Positions 23,301-38,400 of a stretch of DNA of 64,000 nt are shown in pieces. The notes below the pieces were generated by a model that saw only the letters and a list, made by a program, of their open reading frames with translations, did no database searches and was not told where the DNA came from. The stretch comes from Petrosia ficiformis (Eukaryota > Porifera > Demospongiae > Haplosclerida > Petrosiidae): contig OX345636.1 in assembly GCA_947044365.1 (NCBI GenBank), positions 10,472,809 to 10,536,808 on the forward strand, read 5' to 3'. Position 1 is the first letter of the stretch. Each line of letters begins with the position of its first letter. The position numbers and the translations under genes were made by a program.

Positions 23301-26207
23301 GCAATGTAGATACCAAGAGAAAGGAGCAAAGGTACACATGTACATGTGAATAGAGCATGTGTACATGTACAAACTAGTGTTGTTTTACTTAACTATAACT
23401 AAAATCTCTTTTAGTAAGGCATTTTGACATTTAGTTAACTAAATTACAAGTCTGTTGCAATAACTATAACTAAAATGAAAAATGGCCAATAATAAGTGTT
23501 GTTAACTAAAACTAAAACCCCTTTTTATTTTAGTTAATTAAACTGTAACTAAATTGCAAAAAAACTAGACGTACATGTACATGTATATCTAAAAGTGGTA
23601 ATTATTGTCAAACTAAAATAACACTAGTGTCATGTAGTGTATAGTTTAATTCCATAAATGTAGTACATTTTCCTGAGGTCAAGATGAACGTGAATGACCT
23701 TATCATACATGTACATTTGTTTTATTCATTTACATTGTAGTTACTAGAAATTGATGAAGTTCAATGGCTGGACGAAAGAAAAGAAGAATTAGTGGTAAGT
23801 AACACATGTAACTACATGTATTATTTACATGTGTGTTGACAATAATCCATGCATGCATGTACATGTACATGGGAGCTCAGCCTCAAGATACTTCTATATA
23901 TACATGTATAAGTTATTGAGTTACAGGTATTTAACCTTATATACATGTACTTACTGTGACTCAATAACTTATACATATATAAGTTATTGAGTTATTGTAT
24001 AATCATGTATTTAACCTTGTGATATATACTATAGTATACATGTATACATGTATAAGTTATTTAGTTACAGTTAATCTAGTATATACAGTACCTGACTATA
24101 TTAAGTTTACATACTATGATGAGAACTATACTTTAATAAGGTGATAGTCAACTGTACTTCTAAGTAGTACTATAGTACTACTTTGTACTGTAATCATAGT
24201 AATGTGTGAATTCCCTTTATATTTGTATGTGATAGCATAGTACTAAGGTGTAATACTGTGTAGTACATTCGAAGTACAGTATACTTCACTCACAAAGTAC
24301 ACTGAAGTCAATGGAAGTATAGTGATAGTATGTAAACTTAATAATGTCAGGTACTGTACATGTATTAGTGCTGTAACATATATCCGGATTATCCGAAATC
24401 TATTTTCATTATTAACATTCGAATTAAATATTTTGATCCATATATCCGTTCAATTTACTGAATGGTGTTTTCATCAAACTTTCATTGTAGTTAAATACTC
24501 AAATAATGACAATTATAAATTTTTAGTAGTTAAAAATAAATATTGTGAACCTGTTTTGCAATGTTTTTATAGCATTCTTGCACCTGGAACATTTTTTTTT
24601 GGGTACATGTATGTACTGTACCTTGATTATACACTGTATGTCAATAGAAGGTCACCATTAATTAGTCATTAGTTTGCTACTAATTGGTGTGCAACGTGAG
24701 ACAGTAATTACTGATAGTAGAACTAAGGTAATTACTGTTACTGTATGGCGACATTTTATTGACATATACTACATGTATATTTACATTATTATTGGTAAGA
24801 GTATGCACATGTACCTGTACTTGTATATATTTTCTATTTATACATGTAGCTGAAACTGATTTCTCTACTACTGAAATCGTGAACAATTCAAAGGCAGCCA
24901 TCTACTAACAGTAGTAAGTTAATACTCATTATACATTGTGTATATGTGATTGGCTCAGGGAATATCAGATTTATGGTTCAAGCTTAGCTCATTATTTAGT
25001 CATTTTGTACAAGAAGCATACTAAACTTGGTATCAAAGAGAAACAATGGTTGCTCATTCAGGACTCAAAATTTACAATGTACATGAAAGCCTAGCATGCT
25101 AGCAATAGCTCACACAACAAAAAAACAAGCAGCCACAATGGCTTCATTAAACATCAGAGCAGCCACTTAGTAAAACCCAGCAACATGGCTTAGAAAAATA
25201 ATAATCAGCCACCATGGAATAAGCAGCCACAATGACTTAGATAATAAGCAGCCACAATGGCTTAGAAAATAAACAGCTACAATGGCGGAATGCCCAGTCT
25301 TGAGAACCGGGAATGGTGGGTTAAAGATCTTTGATGGCCAGCCAACTCTCCCCACTCATCCAGTGTCCATATAATGTTAATAATATTAATAATATTATTA
25401 TATTTATATAACCATAATGCAACTGATAAACAAAGAAGAGAAGCATAAGAGCTGCCGTAAACTTAAGTCTGTCACATGTACACGCCTAATAGTCACATTT
25501 CTTGTCAAGCCCAGCCTAACATCAACCGGCAAGCAAATACCACATGTACATGTAGATAATTATGTTGTTGTCTTTCATGTAATAGCCATGCAAGTAGCAA
25601 GCATTTAAAACTAAACATTTACATACATGTACATGTGTAGGTTAAGCTGAGATTGTATAATACACATGGGATACATAATAACAAGGTGGAATGGGATCAT
25701 GCACAGGGGTGGTAATCCCATTCCCCCACCCCTGTTGGTGTTTTTTTAATCATTGCACAACACCCACTCACATATACACGAAAATACATGGATAAATAAC
25801 ACTGTTTTACAGCTGCATTAATAATAAACACTTATGCTGAATAAACAAACACCTAAGACCTAAATTAGACTGGTAAAATATGTTATATGACCTTAGTAAT
25901 GCTTAATACATAATTATACTTGTGGTGGTACTACTAACAATAAGTGATTGAGTTTGTATTAACTATTAATTACCCTTATGATATTAAACTATACACTGCA
26001 GGTATACATTATTGAGCTACAGTTACATATTAACCTTGTGACATTAACTATAGTACATATAAAGTTGTCACATTTTAATTCTGAATGTGAACAGACATTT
26101 CCCTTCCTACAGAGTGAAGTACGTCCTCATCTTCAGATAATCAGTAGTCCTATGTGGCTGAGGATCCACAAGCTGGTATTCAGTACAACCTGGCAAAGAA
26201 GATGTTT
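20349..26207 (+). CDS. Possible small spliced gene of unknown function
   Basis: In-phase plus-strand exons: 20349-20411 (start MGRTKKQIKHLNEAR), 22294-22326, 22699-22738, 23147-23331 and 23741-23794. The last exon could begin at 26113, with a good pyrimidine-rich acceptor and a stop near 26210, or at 26148, reading SYVAEDPQAGIQYNLAKKMF to a donor after 26207. The product is basic at the start, then has a Cys-rich middle (CHRGSC). I do not recognise it. Support comes only from a run of matching phases and usable splice sites. Introns contain several MITEs, so it may be a decayed gene. Confidence is low for the 3' end. Confidence 0.35.
20490..20884. mobile_element. hAT-like MITE, full copy
   Basis: Ends TAGGGTTGAG and, inverted, TAGGGCTGGG, flanked on both sides by ATATATAT. 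The 8-bp duplication is in low-complexity sequence and so is weak evidence. A partial second copy lies at 54793-54937. It has no transposase. It lies in the first intron of the possible gene starting at 20349. Confidence 0.65.
21640..21749. mobile_element. Fold-back MITE (CATGGCTTCGAG family)
   Basis: Left CATGGCTTCGAGGTGTGTA and right TACACACCGAGAAGCCATG are inverted, with TCAGCAATATCAG continuing each arm. A second copy lies at about 43781-43871. Both sit in (TA)n tracts, suggesting TA-targeted insertion. Confidence 0.75.
22870..24070. repeat. Repeated palindromic 'acatgtataagttattgag' units
   Basis: The motif ATACATGTATAAGTTATTGAG, often followed by 'tttaaccttatgatattaaacta', recurs in both orientations near 22880-23110 and 23890-24070 and again near 25975-26050. 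ATAACTTATACATGTATAAG is itself palindromic. Confidence 0.7.
23374..23633. mobile_element. MITE of the ACTAGTGTTGTTTTA family
   Basis: Ends ACTAGTGTTGTTTTA and TAAAATAACACTAGT are inverted around repeated 'ttagttaactataactaaaa' motifs. Related sequence is at about 22440, 28990-29120, 33541-33650, 34856-34930 and 62020-62110, so this is one of the commonest repeats in the window. Confidence 0.7.
24084..24358. mobile_element. MITE of the TACAGTACCTGAC family, copy 1
   Basis: Inverted ends TACAGTACCTGAC..AAGTTTACATACTA and the matching right end give a 275-bp element. A close copy is at 55686-55984. It is non-coding. Flanking TA suggests TA-target insertion; this is inference. Confidence 0.8.
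24637..24766. mobile_element. Short inverted-repeat element
   Basis: Left TATGTCAATAGAAGGTCACC and, inverted, right TATGTCAATAAAATGTCGCC. About 130 bp, non-coding. Confidence 0.55.
25100..25300. repeat. Minisatellite of 'agcagccacaatggcttaga' units
   Basis: About six imperfect units of roughly 27 bp based on AGCAGCCACAATGGCTTAGA. Non-coding. Confidence 0.8.
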
Positions 26208-26275
26208 GTAAGTTTATGCATTTGTATGATTATGTAATTAATAGCTGAGATGTTCCCAGAAAATTATGGGCACAG

Positions 26276-26829
26276 GTATTACCAGGAGCCCATGAAAAAC
26301 CACAGGGAAGGAGCGCACAACTCCCACGCAATAAATTAAAATAGCTATAGCCAGAAATTTAGTTGGTGTTACGATGATCTACGTGGCCACGCCCACCACA
26401 TGTGTAGAGCTTCTAAAGCCTGTAGAAAGAGTGAAGTAACACACTACAGTCTCTACCAGCAAGAGAAAAGAAGCTAGTATGTTCGTGCTACTGGCGAGTA
26501 TCTCTTCAGTTGATTATACAGTGTTCATTTGAACATAAGAAATTTAAATTGTTCTAGACAACTTTACTCAGAACATCGTACTTGTAGTAAACAGCTTCTC
26601 TGTTTTGAATCTGCCTTCTTACAGCTGTTTTGAGTAAATTATAAACTGGAGTACTATCCATTGATATTGTAGTACTGTTAGCTCTACACATGTGGTGGGC
26701 GTGGCCACGTAGATCATCTAAAAATAGTAACACCAACAGTTTTAGCTGTTTTAATCAATTGCATGGGAGTTGTGCACTCCTTCCTGTGGTTTTTTCATTT
26801 TTTTTTTTTTCATGGGCTCCTGGTAATAC
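26276..26829. mobile_element. MITE of the ACCAGGAGCCCATGA family, full copy
   Basis: The two ends are inverted repeats of about 130 bp. They start GTATTACCAGGAGCCCATGA and include GGAGYGCACAACTCCCA and CTACGTGGCCACGCCC. A single-ended fragment of the same family is at 59586-59670. The element ends about 70 bp left of the two-gene mobile unit. Confidence 0.85.
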
Positions 26830-27221
26830 TCATACAGTTAATAGTAGTGTGTAGCAATATGTATGATGAATTGGCTCAGTATAATCACCACCCCAACCCA
26901 CACACAAAAAAAATATGTGCTATTTCAGCACACAAATATGTGTCAAACTATTGTCCCAGATTTCAACACATAACACATGTGTTACATGAAAGGAGTGTGC
27001 TAAATCTGCACACGTGTATAATTATAGTTTTTCTAATGTGCTAAATTTACACAGGTTATTTCTTAAAAATTATAATTCTGAATAAAAACAGAAAGACATC
27101 TAATAATTTTATAATAATAATCAGTTAAAACATAAATTTACAATAAAACTGCATGTGTGATTAAAAAATAATACTACATGTTTACAATAAGGAACAGAAA
27201 CAAATTATATAACAGTTATAT

Positions 27222-29564
<2,343 letters not shown>

Positions 29565-29683
29565 GGCCTTTCTTCTTCGAGAGGCGACGAGAGCAGCTGG
29601 TAAAAATGCCGCGTTGTTAGACAACTTGCGCATGCGCATGCGCATACGCACATATTTATTATATATTCTAAGACCAATCTACA
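29565..29683. promoter_or_regulatory. Bidirectional promoter with overlapping NRF1-type sites
   Basis: Only 119 bp separate the two start codons. TGCGCATGCGCA occurs at 29627-29638 and again at 29633-29644, sharing six bases. This is the perfect palindromic form of the NRF1 (nuclear respiratory factor 1) consensus, which is common in bidirectional CpG promoters of animals. The patch is GC-richer than its surroundings. A spacing this tight means both genes probably use the same control sites. Confidence 0.75.
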
Positions 29684-31533
29684 ATGTACTACTGTTCCTT
29701 CTGTGATTTTCAGTGTTTTACTAACAAACTATTGATGAAACACATTAGAAGTTGCCTCACAGTTGAGGTAAAAGAATTTCAGTTTATCATTTTAATTACA
29801 AATTCAATTATTCAGGGATATGAATTAGAACTTTTAGATGGAGAGGTGATTAATATGTATGGGGCTGTAGTTTGTTTAGTTGGAGATATACCTGCTTCTA
29901 ACTTTGTTGGAGGTTTCAAGGAAGGAGTGGGATTTGCTCTACGAAAATGTCGTGCTTGTTTAGCTGTTCAGTCTGATATATCTACAAAGGTACAATTATT
30001 ATGATTATGTAAAATAACATATAAATCTAATTTTTTTATGCGACAGTTTAATGCCAACGGTTTTACCTCAAGAACATCTCAAATGCATATTGAATATCTA
30101 CAGCTGATTGAAGGGGAAGGAGGGTCTAGACATTCGGTCACCTATGGAATAAATGGTCGTAGTCCCCTTCTTGACCTTGTTGGTTTTGACATAACAAAAT
30201 GTCTGCCATACGACATCATGCACACTGTCTTTGAAGGGGTTGCAATATCACATCTCAAACTACTACTAAACTATTGCATTGAGGAAATGAAATATATCTC
30301 CCTAGAGCAACTCAACTTGCTACTTAGGAGTCACAATTATGGACACTCTGAGAATGATACAAAGCCATCCCCAATATTTAAGGACTCTTCATCTTACCAT
30401 ATTAAACAATCAGGTATATGAAAGTGGCACACAAAATGTTATACCTAAGTATTATAATAATATTCATAATATTACATGTGCATCTTTTCATAGCTTCTCA
30501 GATGATGACCCTAGTACGACTTCTTCCACTTCTAATTGGAAACTTTGTTAATGAAGATGATGACCACTGGGAATGCTTTTGCATTCTTTGGGCTATTTCT
30601 GATATGGTATGTACATTTGAAGTTCATCCAGATGATCCAGCTTGTCTGGCTTGGTTAGTTCAAGTGTATCTTGAGTCATTCACTCGAATATACCCAGACA
30701 TTTCTGTCACTCCTAAGATGCATTATCTTGTCCATCTTCCTCAACAGATGGTTTTGTGAGTACTCATGTTTATTCTGTTTTTAAGTATGTGTATCATTGC
30801 TGTAAATATTGTAGGTTTGGTCCACTCAGACATCACTGGTGCATGCGATTTGAGTCTAAGAATGCTCAAATGAAAGGTTTTGTCACTAACTGTTTTAAAA
30901 ATGTTCCTCTATCGGTTGCAATTCGGCATCAACAGTGGTTATGTTACAATCTGGCTGTTCGCCCTGGACAGTATACATCAGGGTTCATATACCCAGGTGA
31001 TGAAATTATCTCAGGTATATGAATGGGTGCAGCTGTTTTAAATTCATTGATTATATTCATTGTAATTGACCATGCAACTATTATAGGGGCTCCATCTAAT
31101 CTTGACTGCTACAAACATAAACTCGAACAAGTTTGTGGTGAAGTCCAAACTCCGCTAAATGGTGTAAGGTAATTATCATTATTAGTTTAAAATTAATTCA
31201 ATGTTGTTTTTTAGATCACAATGTGTGTCCATTCATGGTATTCACTACAAAAGTGGAACTGTCATTCGTATGCAAAATGAAACTGGTTTCGAATACTGCA
31301 TTATTGAAGAAATTTTAATATACAATGATGAAAAGATTTTCATCACAAAATCACTCCAATTAGAAGGATATGATGGAAAACTTTGTGCCTTTCATGTGTC
31401 AGCAACTGATATAGAAAAAGTTGTACTGTTTAAAGATTTTTACTGCCATGGTATCCTACATTTAAAGAATAAATCCGGAAAACTCTACATTGTAGAAAAA
31501 GATAATCGATACAGAAGTATATGGTGCTTGTAG
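29684..31533 (+). CDS. C2HC zinc-finger, EnSpm/CACTA-type transposase-related protein
   Basis: Seven exons: 29684-29767, 29816-29989, 30047-30413, 30494-30755, 30815-31014, 31087-31168, 31215-31533, giving 495 residues with all phases matching. The first intron is 48 bp and in frame, so it could be retained. Residues 1-28 form a CxxC...HxxxC zinc finger. Then come VVCLVGDIPASNFVGGFKEG with a CRAC pair, DIMHTVFEGV, a helix-rich part with PKMHYLVHLP, and RHHWCMRFESKNAQMK. These blocks match the C-terminal half of transposase-like proteins of the EnSpm/CACTA kind. The family's usual N-terminal part with the first catalytic acidic residue is not visible between the finger and this core, so the protein is probably shortened and may not cut DNA. 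That last point is inference. Confidence 0.82.
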
Positions 31534-31849
31534 ATTGACATTACCATGTGTTTTTCGCATTTTGTTCATCATAAATAATTGTTATACATTGCATCATGTA
31601 TTTTACCAAATGTTTGTGTAGTTATTTATTGCAGAGATCACTCAATATGCAACATTAAGTTTTATTAATAATACATTTTAATATTAATGTGCTATAGTTC
31701 AGTGTGCTATTTTTATCATCACAATAAGTATGTGCTATTTTAGCACACATAGGTGTCATTTAGACAATTCAACACATGCTTTCCTGAAATGACACACACA
31801 AGTGTGTAAAAATTGCACACCTTTTTTTTCTGTGCACAATGTATGTATG

Positions 31850-33400
31850 TGTATGTTTGTATGTACATGTATGTATGTATGTATGTAGTATGTACATGTG
31901 TATGTACATGTATGTTGAGGCACCAGGTATTTGGATTGAAATATTCATTTCCTTAGACAGTGAATATTTTTAAATCAAGCCATTTTACATAATGTAGCAT
32001 TAGTGTTTTTATTATCCATTCTGTGTTCTAAAAGTCTGGACATCCTGTTACTATTTTTGCCACTGTAATATGGAATTTGTAACAAGAAACTTTTGCTAAT
32101 GTACAGCTTTGATTTTGTAAATTATGTCCTCAGTTATTTTAATTTAAAAAATGAGTGAATATAATTATAGTGAATGCAAGTTATAAATGATATAAGATAT
32201 GATAAAGGTAATAATTACCTCAGTGGAATAACAAGTTTGAAGGTCATGTATCCAACGGTTTTCCTGTCTTTTGCATAGTAGGGGGCGATTTGTTTAATAA
32301 TCACCACTTCCATGTCATGTATAGAATGGTTTGGGAAATTAAAATATCTACATGTAGATAGATACTGGTTTTTCTCAATCTGACGTGTCAAGAATTTTAT
32401 GGTTTTGTTACTATGGGAGGAGTGTGACGGATGGTATGTGACGAATGAAACTCGGTCTGTAGGCTGTTTAAGATTCTTATCTCAACTAGTTTAATATACT
32501 CTATTGATGGAAGAATTGATGGTAGTTTTGGTGTAACCTCTATTCACTTTCAGTTCTTAATGAAAGAATAAACAGCCATTGGATACATGACCTTCAAACT
32601 GGTTAACCCACTGGGTGTGAGAATGTCAGCTGCTAATTAGCTTCCTTGTTAACACCTGATAAGGAATCTAATTATCATACCTTGCTGTGCATTTTTAACC
32701 TTTTACCAGACAAAGTAGGTATATAGGACCTCAGGTTTACAATCTTCAAATATGTAAACAAAAAAAAAACTAGCTAGCAATATCAGGGTATTTTTATGTT
32801 ATTGTGAAATTTTCAATACTGCATGTACATGTGCATTGCCAAATCTGTAGATGACTAGATGCATACAGTAATACCCTTTGTCATCAGGGTGGGGGTTAAG
32901 CACTTGGTACTTAAGTTTCAAGCTAGCTTAAGCACAAATAAACGAGTGCTTTGAGTAAAAAAGATTGGCTTAAGTTATAGTGAAAATACTTGTGTTTACA
33001 GCATCTGAAACTTTTTAACAGCTTTAAGCCTTTCATATAAATCATTATTGTGGATGGATCTATGTGTAAAGTGACAGAAAAAAAATATTGACAGTTTGCT
33101 GTTCAGTTTATGAATTATAACAAATGTCATAGCTTGCCTTATCAATGGTTGCAGTTTTGAAGTCCTTTAATATTTTTCCACATTTCTATACACGATAGTT
33201 TACTAAATTTTGCTTGAAGCTAGTGCAAAAACAGCAACTGAATTGACAAAGACACTAAGTGTGGGTGTTGGCACTAACCACTGTATTTTCAAACATTCTT
33301 TCCTCCACTAATGATGCAAGATTTTTGTATTTTTATAGAAGGTCCTCATCTAATTTAAAAAGGGTAAGTAAAAGTGTGGGCAATAGGTTCTATTGTGTGC
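31850..33400. other. No gene recognised
   Basis: Contains a GTAT/ACAT-rich microsatellite (about 31840-31920) and AT-rich sequence. No coding frame with a motif was seen on either strand. Confidence 0.6.
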
Positions 33401-33409
33401 CCCTGTGTG

Positions 33410-35900
33410 TGACAAAATGACTACTTTTAGTTATAGTCGTAGTATGCCTGGTTTCTCAAACTTTTAGTGTTTAGGTAATTATTAAAAGGGTTTTAGATAA
33501 CTAAAAGTTCCCTTTGTCACACACATACACACATACACACACTAGTGTTGTTTTAGTTAACTATAACACAACCCTTTATAGTAAGGTATTTTGACTTTTA
33601 GTTATAACAAGCAATAACTATAACTAACTAAAATGAAAATTGAGCAATAATTGAACAGTGCTCGTACCTAAGTCACATGATCAGTTTTTGTCACATCCAA
33701 ACCCACAGTATCATTTCCCAGCCACACACATTGAATTTCTTGACTCAGACAGTTTACCCTTCTTATTTTGTTTACATCATGAAGGATGATCACATAAGAA
33801 CTTAATAATATGTAATGATTAGGTGACTAGTATAATGTGGGTCAATGTCACTTGATGTGCATAGATAACTGTCATGATCTCTGTATGAGTGAGTACTCAC
33901 CAGTATACTTGACCCCAAACATTGGGCATTAAACACACCACCATTGTATAATAATAGCAATCTTAATACTACTGTAATGATCACAATTTGTGGAGATTGT
34001 GTAGCTACTTGTTGTTTCAAGTATTTAGTTCAGAACCCCCTCACCACAAGTGTACAACTGTGTGTGTATACACACCTGAATAGTGATGCACTGATAAATA
34101 TGTTCAGTTATCCAAAGGATCATTAAAGACCCCATTAATTATTTTGGAAGCCAAAACATGTATGTGGGAGCAACTTGTGGTCAAAGTGGCCCCAGCCTCT
34201 GGGTGTACATATGATATTGCTGTGGGGCTAAGTGTTAGCTGTTGACATTGCAAGGATAATCAAGGTGGATGCTGCAAACACATCCACCACATTATTGTGG
34301 ATGTCATCAGTATGCAAACTCCTTTGATGTTTTTCATTAATTGACCGAGCCCCGGGTGGAGGGAGAAATGATGCAACTTCCTGTATACAACACATACATG
34401 TACTTGCACAGTGGACACAAGAAATATATATATAGTTCAAACTCGTGGGAAAGCAATCATAAGAATGGCCCTACAGGCATAAAAACACTGTCAATAGTAT
34501 ATGTAGGTTTGCAATTTCCTATTACTAATTAGCTGATGAGGTACTCTGCATGCAAAACAGACTCAAAGGCTACTTCTCAGGGTTGTCACTTGTATATTCT
34601 ACAAACCACAGAATACATGCTTGAGTAAGAAGAAATACATCCCCCTCATTATTTTAAGTGACAACCATAAATACACATCTACACATTTCTACACAAGACA
34701 GTCTACTAAATGTGCCTTAAGCTTGTGCAAAAAAATGACTACAGTTGTAGTATGCATGGTTTCTAAAAGTTTTAGTTTAATTATAGTTTAGGTAATTACT
34801 AAAAGGGTTTTAGATAACTAAAAGTTCCTAAACAACCCCTTTCTCTCACACACACTAGTGTTGTTTTAGTTAACTATAACTATAACTATAACTAAAACCC
34901 TTTTTAGTAAGGTACATGTATTTTGACTTTTGCAATAAGCATAACTAACTTAAATGAAAATTTAACAATAATTGACAATAAACAGTTTGATGAAAAGCTC
35001 ATACCTCACTATTTTAAGTCACATTATCAGTCTTTGTCACATGCAAACCCACAGTATCATCCCTGGCCACACACATTGAATTTCTTGACTCAGACAGTTT
35101 ACCCTTCTTATCTTGTCAACATTCTTTACACAGGGGTGTGGAAACATTGAGCCGGCTACCGGACATTTTGGCCTATTTTCACCACTCTTGTCCTGCTCCC
35201 CATATACTTTGTATACAGTTTAGTTTCAATTTACCGGACATTCACTAGATTTATCGGACAATGTCCTGCATGACTGGCTGTTTCCACACCACTGTCTTTA
35301 CATGATCACATGAGAATGGTGACTAGTATAATGTGGGTTAATGTCACCTGATGTGCACTGATAACTGTTGGCCATTCATGATCTGAGTACTCACCAGTAT
35401 ACTTGACCCCAAAAAATCACCACCATTGTAGTATAAGCAATCTTAATACTACTGTAATGATCACAATTTGCAGCTACTTGTTGTTTAAAAGTATTTAAGT
35501 GCTTTAACATGCAGAACCCTATGTGTGTATACACACCTGAACCAACATGTTATCATTAATCATGTATGTGGGAGCAACTTGTGGCTGAAGTGACCTAGCC
35601 TCTGGGTGTACTTATGATATTGCAGCTGTTGATTGCTATTCACACACTTGTAAGGATAATCTCAATAGAAGATGAATGGTGGTGGACTTTAGTGTAGAAA
35701 ATTTATTCTGCAAACACATCCACCACATTAATAAATTTTGAGGATTAACCATCAGTATCAATGGTTGCATTTTTGATATTTTTCAACCACATTTCTACTT
35801 TTCCAGTCTACTAAATGTGCTTTAAGCTTGTGCAAAAATCCAAAGTTATAATCAATCGAACTGACAAAGATGCTAAGTGTGGGTGTTAGCACTGACCACC
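33410..35900. repeat. Tandem duplication of about 1.2 kb
   Basis: About 33410-34700 and 34730-35900 are direct copies. Shared landmarks include 'aaaagggttttagataac', 'aacccacagtatcat', 'cacacattgaatttcttgac', 'caatcttaatactactgt', 'tatgtgggagcaacttgtgg' and 'tggttgcatttttgatattt' (diverged in the first copy). No coding frame is conserved between the copies, so this is non-coding duplication. The second copy holds a hAT-type insertion that the first copy lacks. Confidence 0.75.
35131..35294. mobile_element. hAT-type MITE with empty-site paralogue
   Basis: Ends CAGGGGTGTGGAAACA and, inverted, CAGTGGTGTGGAAACA, flanked by identical TCTTTACA at 35123-35130 and 35295-35302. The 8-bp duplication fits hAT. 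The corresponding place in the first copy of the surrounding duplication (about 33771-33795) has no insert, so insertion followed duplication. Confidence 0.9.
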
Positions 35901-36114
35901 GCACTTTCAAACACTCACCTTGCTGCTTTCCTCCCACTAACAATCCATGATTTTGGTATCTATAACATTGTTAAAAGGTCCTTTGTCTAAGTAAGTTAAA
36001 GGTTTGTGTTGTGTAAAATATAAAAGTTATGAAGGAAAACATTTGGTACATGTATGTACATTCGTGAATTAATTGGTAACTTTTAATTTGATCCAAAACC
36101 ACCAAACTGCCAAG

Positions 36115-37090
36115 AGTATCTCTATGATTGCTTTATGGTGTCCAGCATTCAGCTTACTTTATCATGCCTGAAACACAACAGTTATTATTTTGATTATCTA
36201 CTCTCTTTACCTTTCAAAGGACCTTGTAGGAATATATTTCAGGCAGAATAGCCAGCTATTAGTTCTAGTTTTTACGTAGCTGTAAGCAGCTTTCTTTCTG
36301 CTGATCTGTAGAGCTCGAGCACGCATCCTTTTACGCGGCACACCCATTAATCGACGGAACCCTTGGGAATAACGTAACTTCCTTAACTACGTATACAACA
36401 CATACTCGTGTAAGTGACACAAACATATATATATATAAATATAGTTCGAACCCGTGGGAAAGCAGTCATAGAGATGGCCCTACGGGCCATAAAAATACTC
36501 TCAACAATATTTCATAGGTTTGCAATTTCCTTAGCTAAAACCATTGATTTCACTTAGTCTTTTGGACACTTAAGCTGATAAGGTGGAATCAGACTCTGAG
36601 GCTACTACTCAGGGTTGTCACTTCATATAAGACAAACCACAGAATACATGCTTAAATACATCCCCCCTGTGTACCTCATGTACTACACATTATTTTAACT
36701 ACAGAAACAGAACAAACATGAAGTCATTGTATCTGGTGTATAACTTCTGTGAATATTTAAAATTTATAATCTTTAATTTAACAAACATTCTTAAATTAGG
36801 GAATGTCTGAGACCAAACATGATTGCAAAGTTTATGGGCATAGTAGCAAGCTTTTATTATATATAACTCAGTCAAGCCAACTTTACCATCTGCAAATAGT
36901 TAAGAAAGAAAGCTAAGGTTCCAAAATGCCATACCTCATGGTACTCACCATGAGGATGATATTACATGGCCAATTGACAGGCAACAAGCTAAATCATGTC
37001 ACAGAAAAACATACATGCATGGATTTCATTACCTAATATTTATCATCATAAATTATGGTATCATTATTAGCCTTTTACTCTTCATTACCT
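36115..37090. repeat. Dispersed repeat, inverted relative to 1-805 and 48820-49150
   Basis: 36115-36490 is the reverse complement of 360-805. 36590-37090 is the reverse complement of 48820-49150, sharing 'gaggctactactcag', 'accacaga.tacatgctt' and 'ttatcatcataaattatgg'. A direct fragment is also at 34535-34660. It is a multi-copy family of unknown type with no coding capacity seen. Confidence 0.7.
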
Positions 37091-37129
37091 ATATTCTATC
37101 TCACATCTCATTACACAGGAATGTTTACA

Positions 37130-37364
37130 CTGTGCTTAAGTACAAGCACAAGTACAGTGCAGGTTAAGTTCTCATGACATTTAATTGTAACAGAAATTTG
37201 TGTGTGTGTAATTATAAGTCTTGGTTTTGCTCCATGTATGCATGTATTAGAGATATTAAGTAGTGTGTGTGTGTGTGAGTGTGTTGTACTTGATCATGTT
37301 GTTTACAGTGATAACTCGTTTTTTAATGTTTTGAGCACAGAAATTAATTAGTTGAATATTTAAC

Positions 37365-37403
<39 letters not shown>

Positions 37404-38400
37404 AACGAAAGAACTGTCACATATGTATAATTATGTATGTTTTGTGATAGATTCTTAATGGATACTATTTTCTCAATGTCTAATTTAGCTACAAGAGACT
37501 ATATTTCCAACTCAAAGTGCTTTAATCACTAGCAATTAGTAATAACTGTATACAGTGTATATAACTAAGGAAAATACATCTATATATACAAAACCAGACA
37601 AATAGCTAAAGCTAAGAATGAACAATGAAAGACACTTAATTAAGTCAAAGGTTCAGTGTATCACAGTATGTACATGTGTTGTACTGTATGTATGTTATCT
37701 ACCTGCATTTACTATAGCACACTCTACTTTGGTGCTGACTGTACTAGAAATATATCTCTTCTGAAACATAGAGTAAGTATTTCAGTTTTTCAGTCCAATT
37801 CTGAATATTACCAGTACCTCTGGAAGTACTAGACATGGTACATAGACATGGTACTACATAAAATCTTTTCATAATATTTATTATATAACATACATTTTAC
37901 ATCATTTTGCACAATGAAACGTGAATTTGGGATACACTGTGCTGATGAGACCCAATAGGTCGAAACAATCTGATTAGTATACATATACTTCAGATTGTCC
38001 ACAGTTGCCCTTACAAAGTTAGAACATATTGATGGATACTGTGTGAATATCATCAATACCCTCACCTAGCAACTCCTACTATATAAGGACTAGCTTTCAC
38101 CTAAAACATTCAGGCTGCAGCAGACAAATTTATATGTCAATGTGGTGTGCCTGGTAGGCTATATATATATTCTTCAACCAAAATTAATTATCAATATAAA
38201 AATTGCTATCATGTAATGATTCAATAATAATATTATTGTCTGTATTAAATTCCAAAAATGCGGAAATGGGTGTGACAGAGCTGGATCTCATTGGTCAATT
38301 ACTCACATCTCGAATCCTATAAAGAGGTGTAGGTCGCCATGCGTCGTACTCGTACAGTCAAACGTGTCTTACTTTGATCTCTCTCCGAAGGTTTTGGTTA
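37130..38400. repeat. Upstream block duplicated at 44580-46400
   Basis: Direct copy of the sequence before the second nuclease-like gene. Shared landmarks are 'caggttaagttctcatga', 'gaaattaattagttgaatat', 'atctacctgcatttac', 'cagtacctctgga.gtact', 'gctgatgagacccaatag' and 'ggttagttccttgtg'. The block is non-coding and holds the promoter at its right end. Confidence 0.85.

Noticed and set aside
24680..24901. Minus-strand frame MAAFELF and a plus-strand exon CTGAAACTG nearby
   Set aside because: Neither joins neighbouring exons in phase, and the area is partly a short inverted-repeat element.
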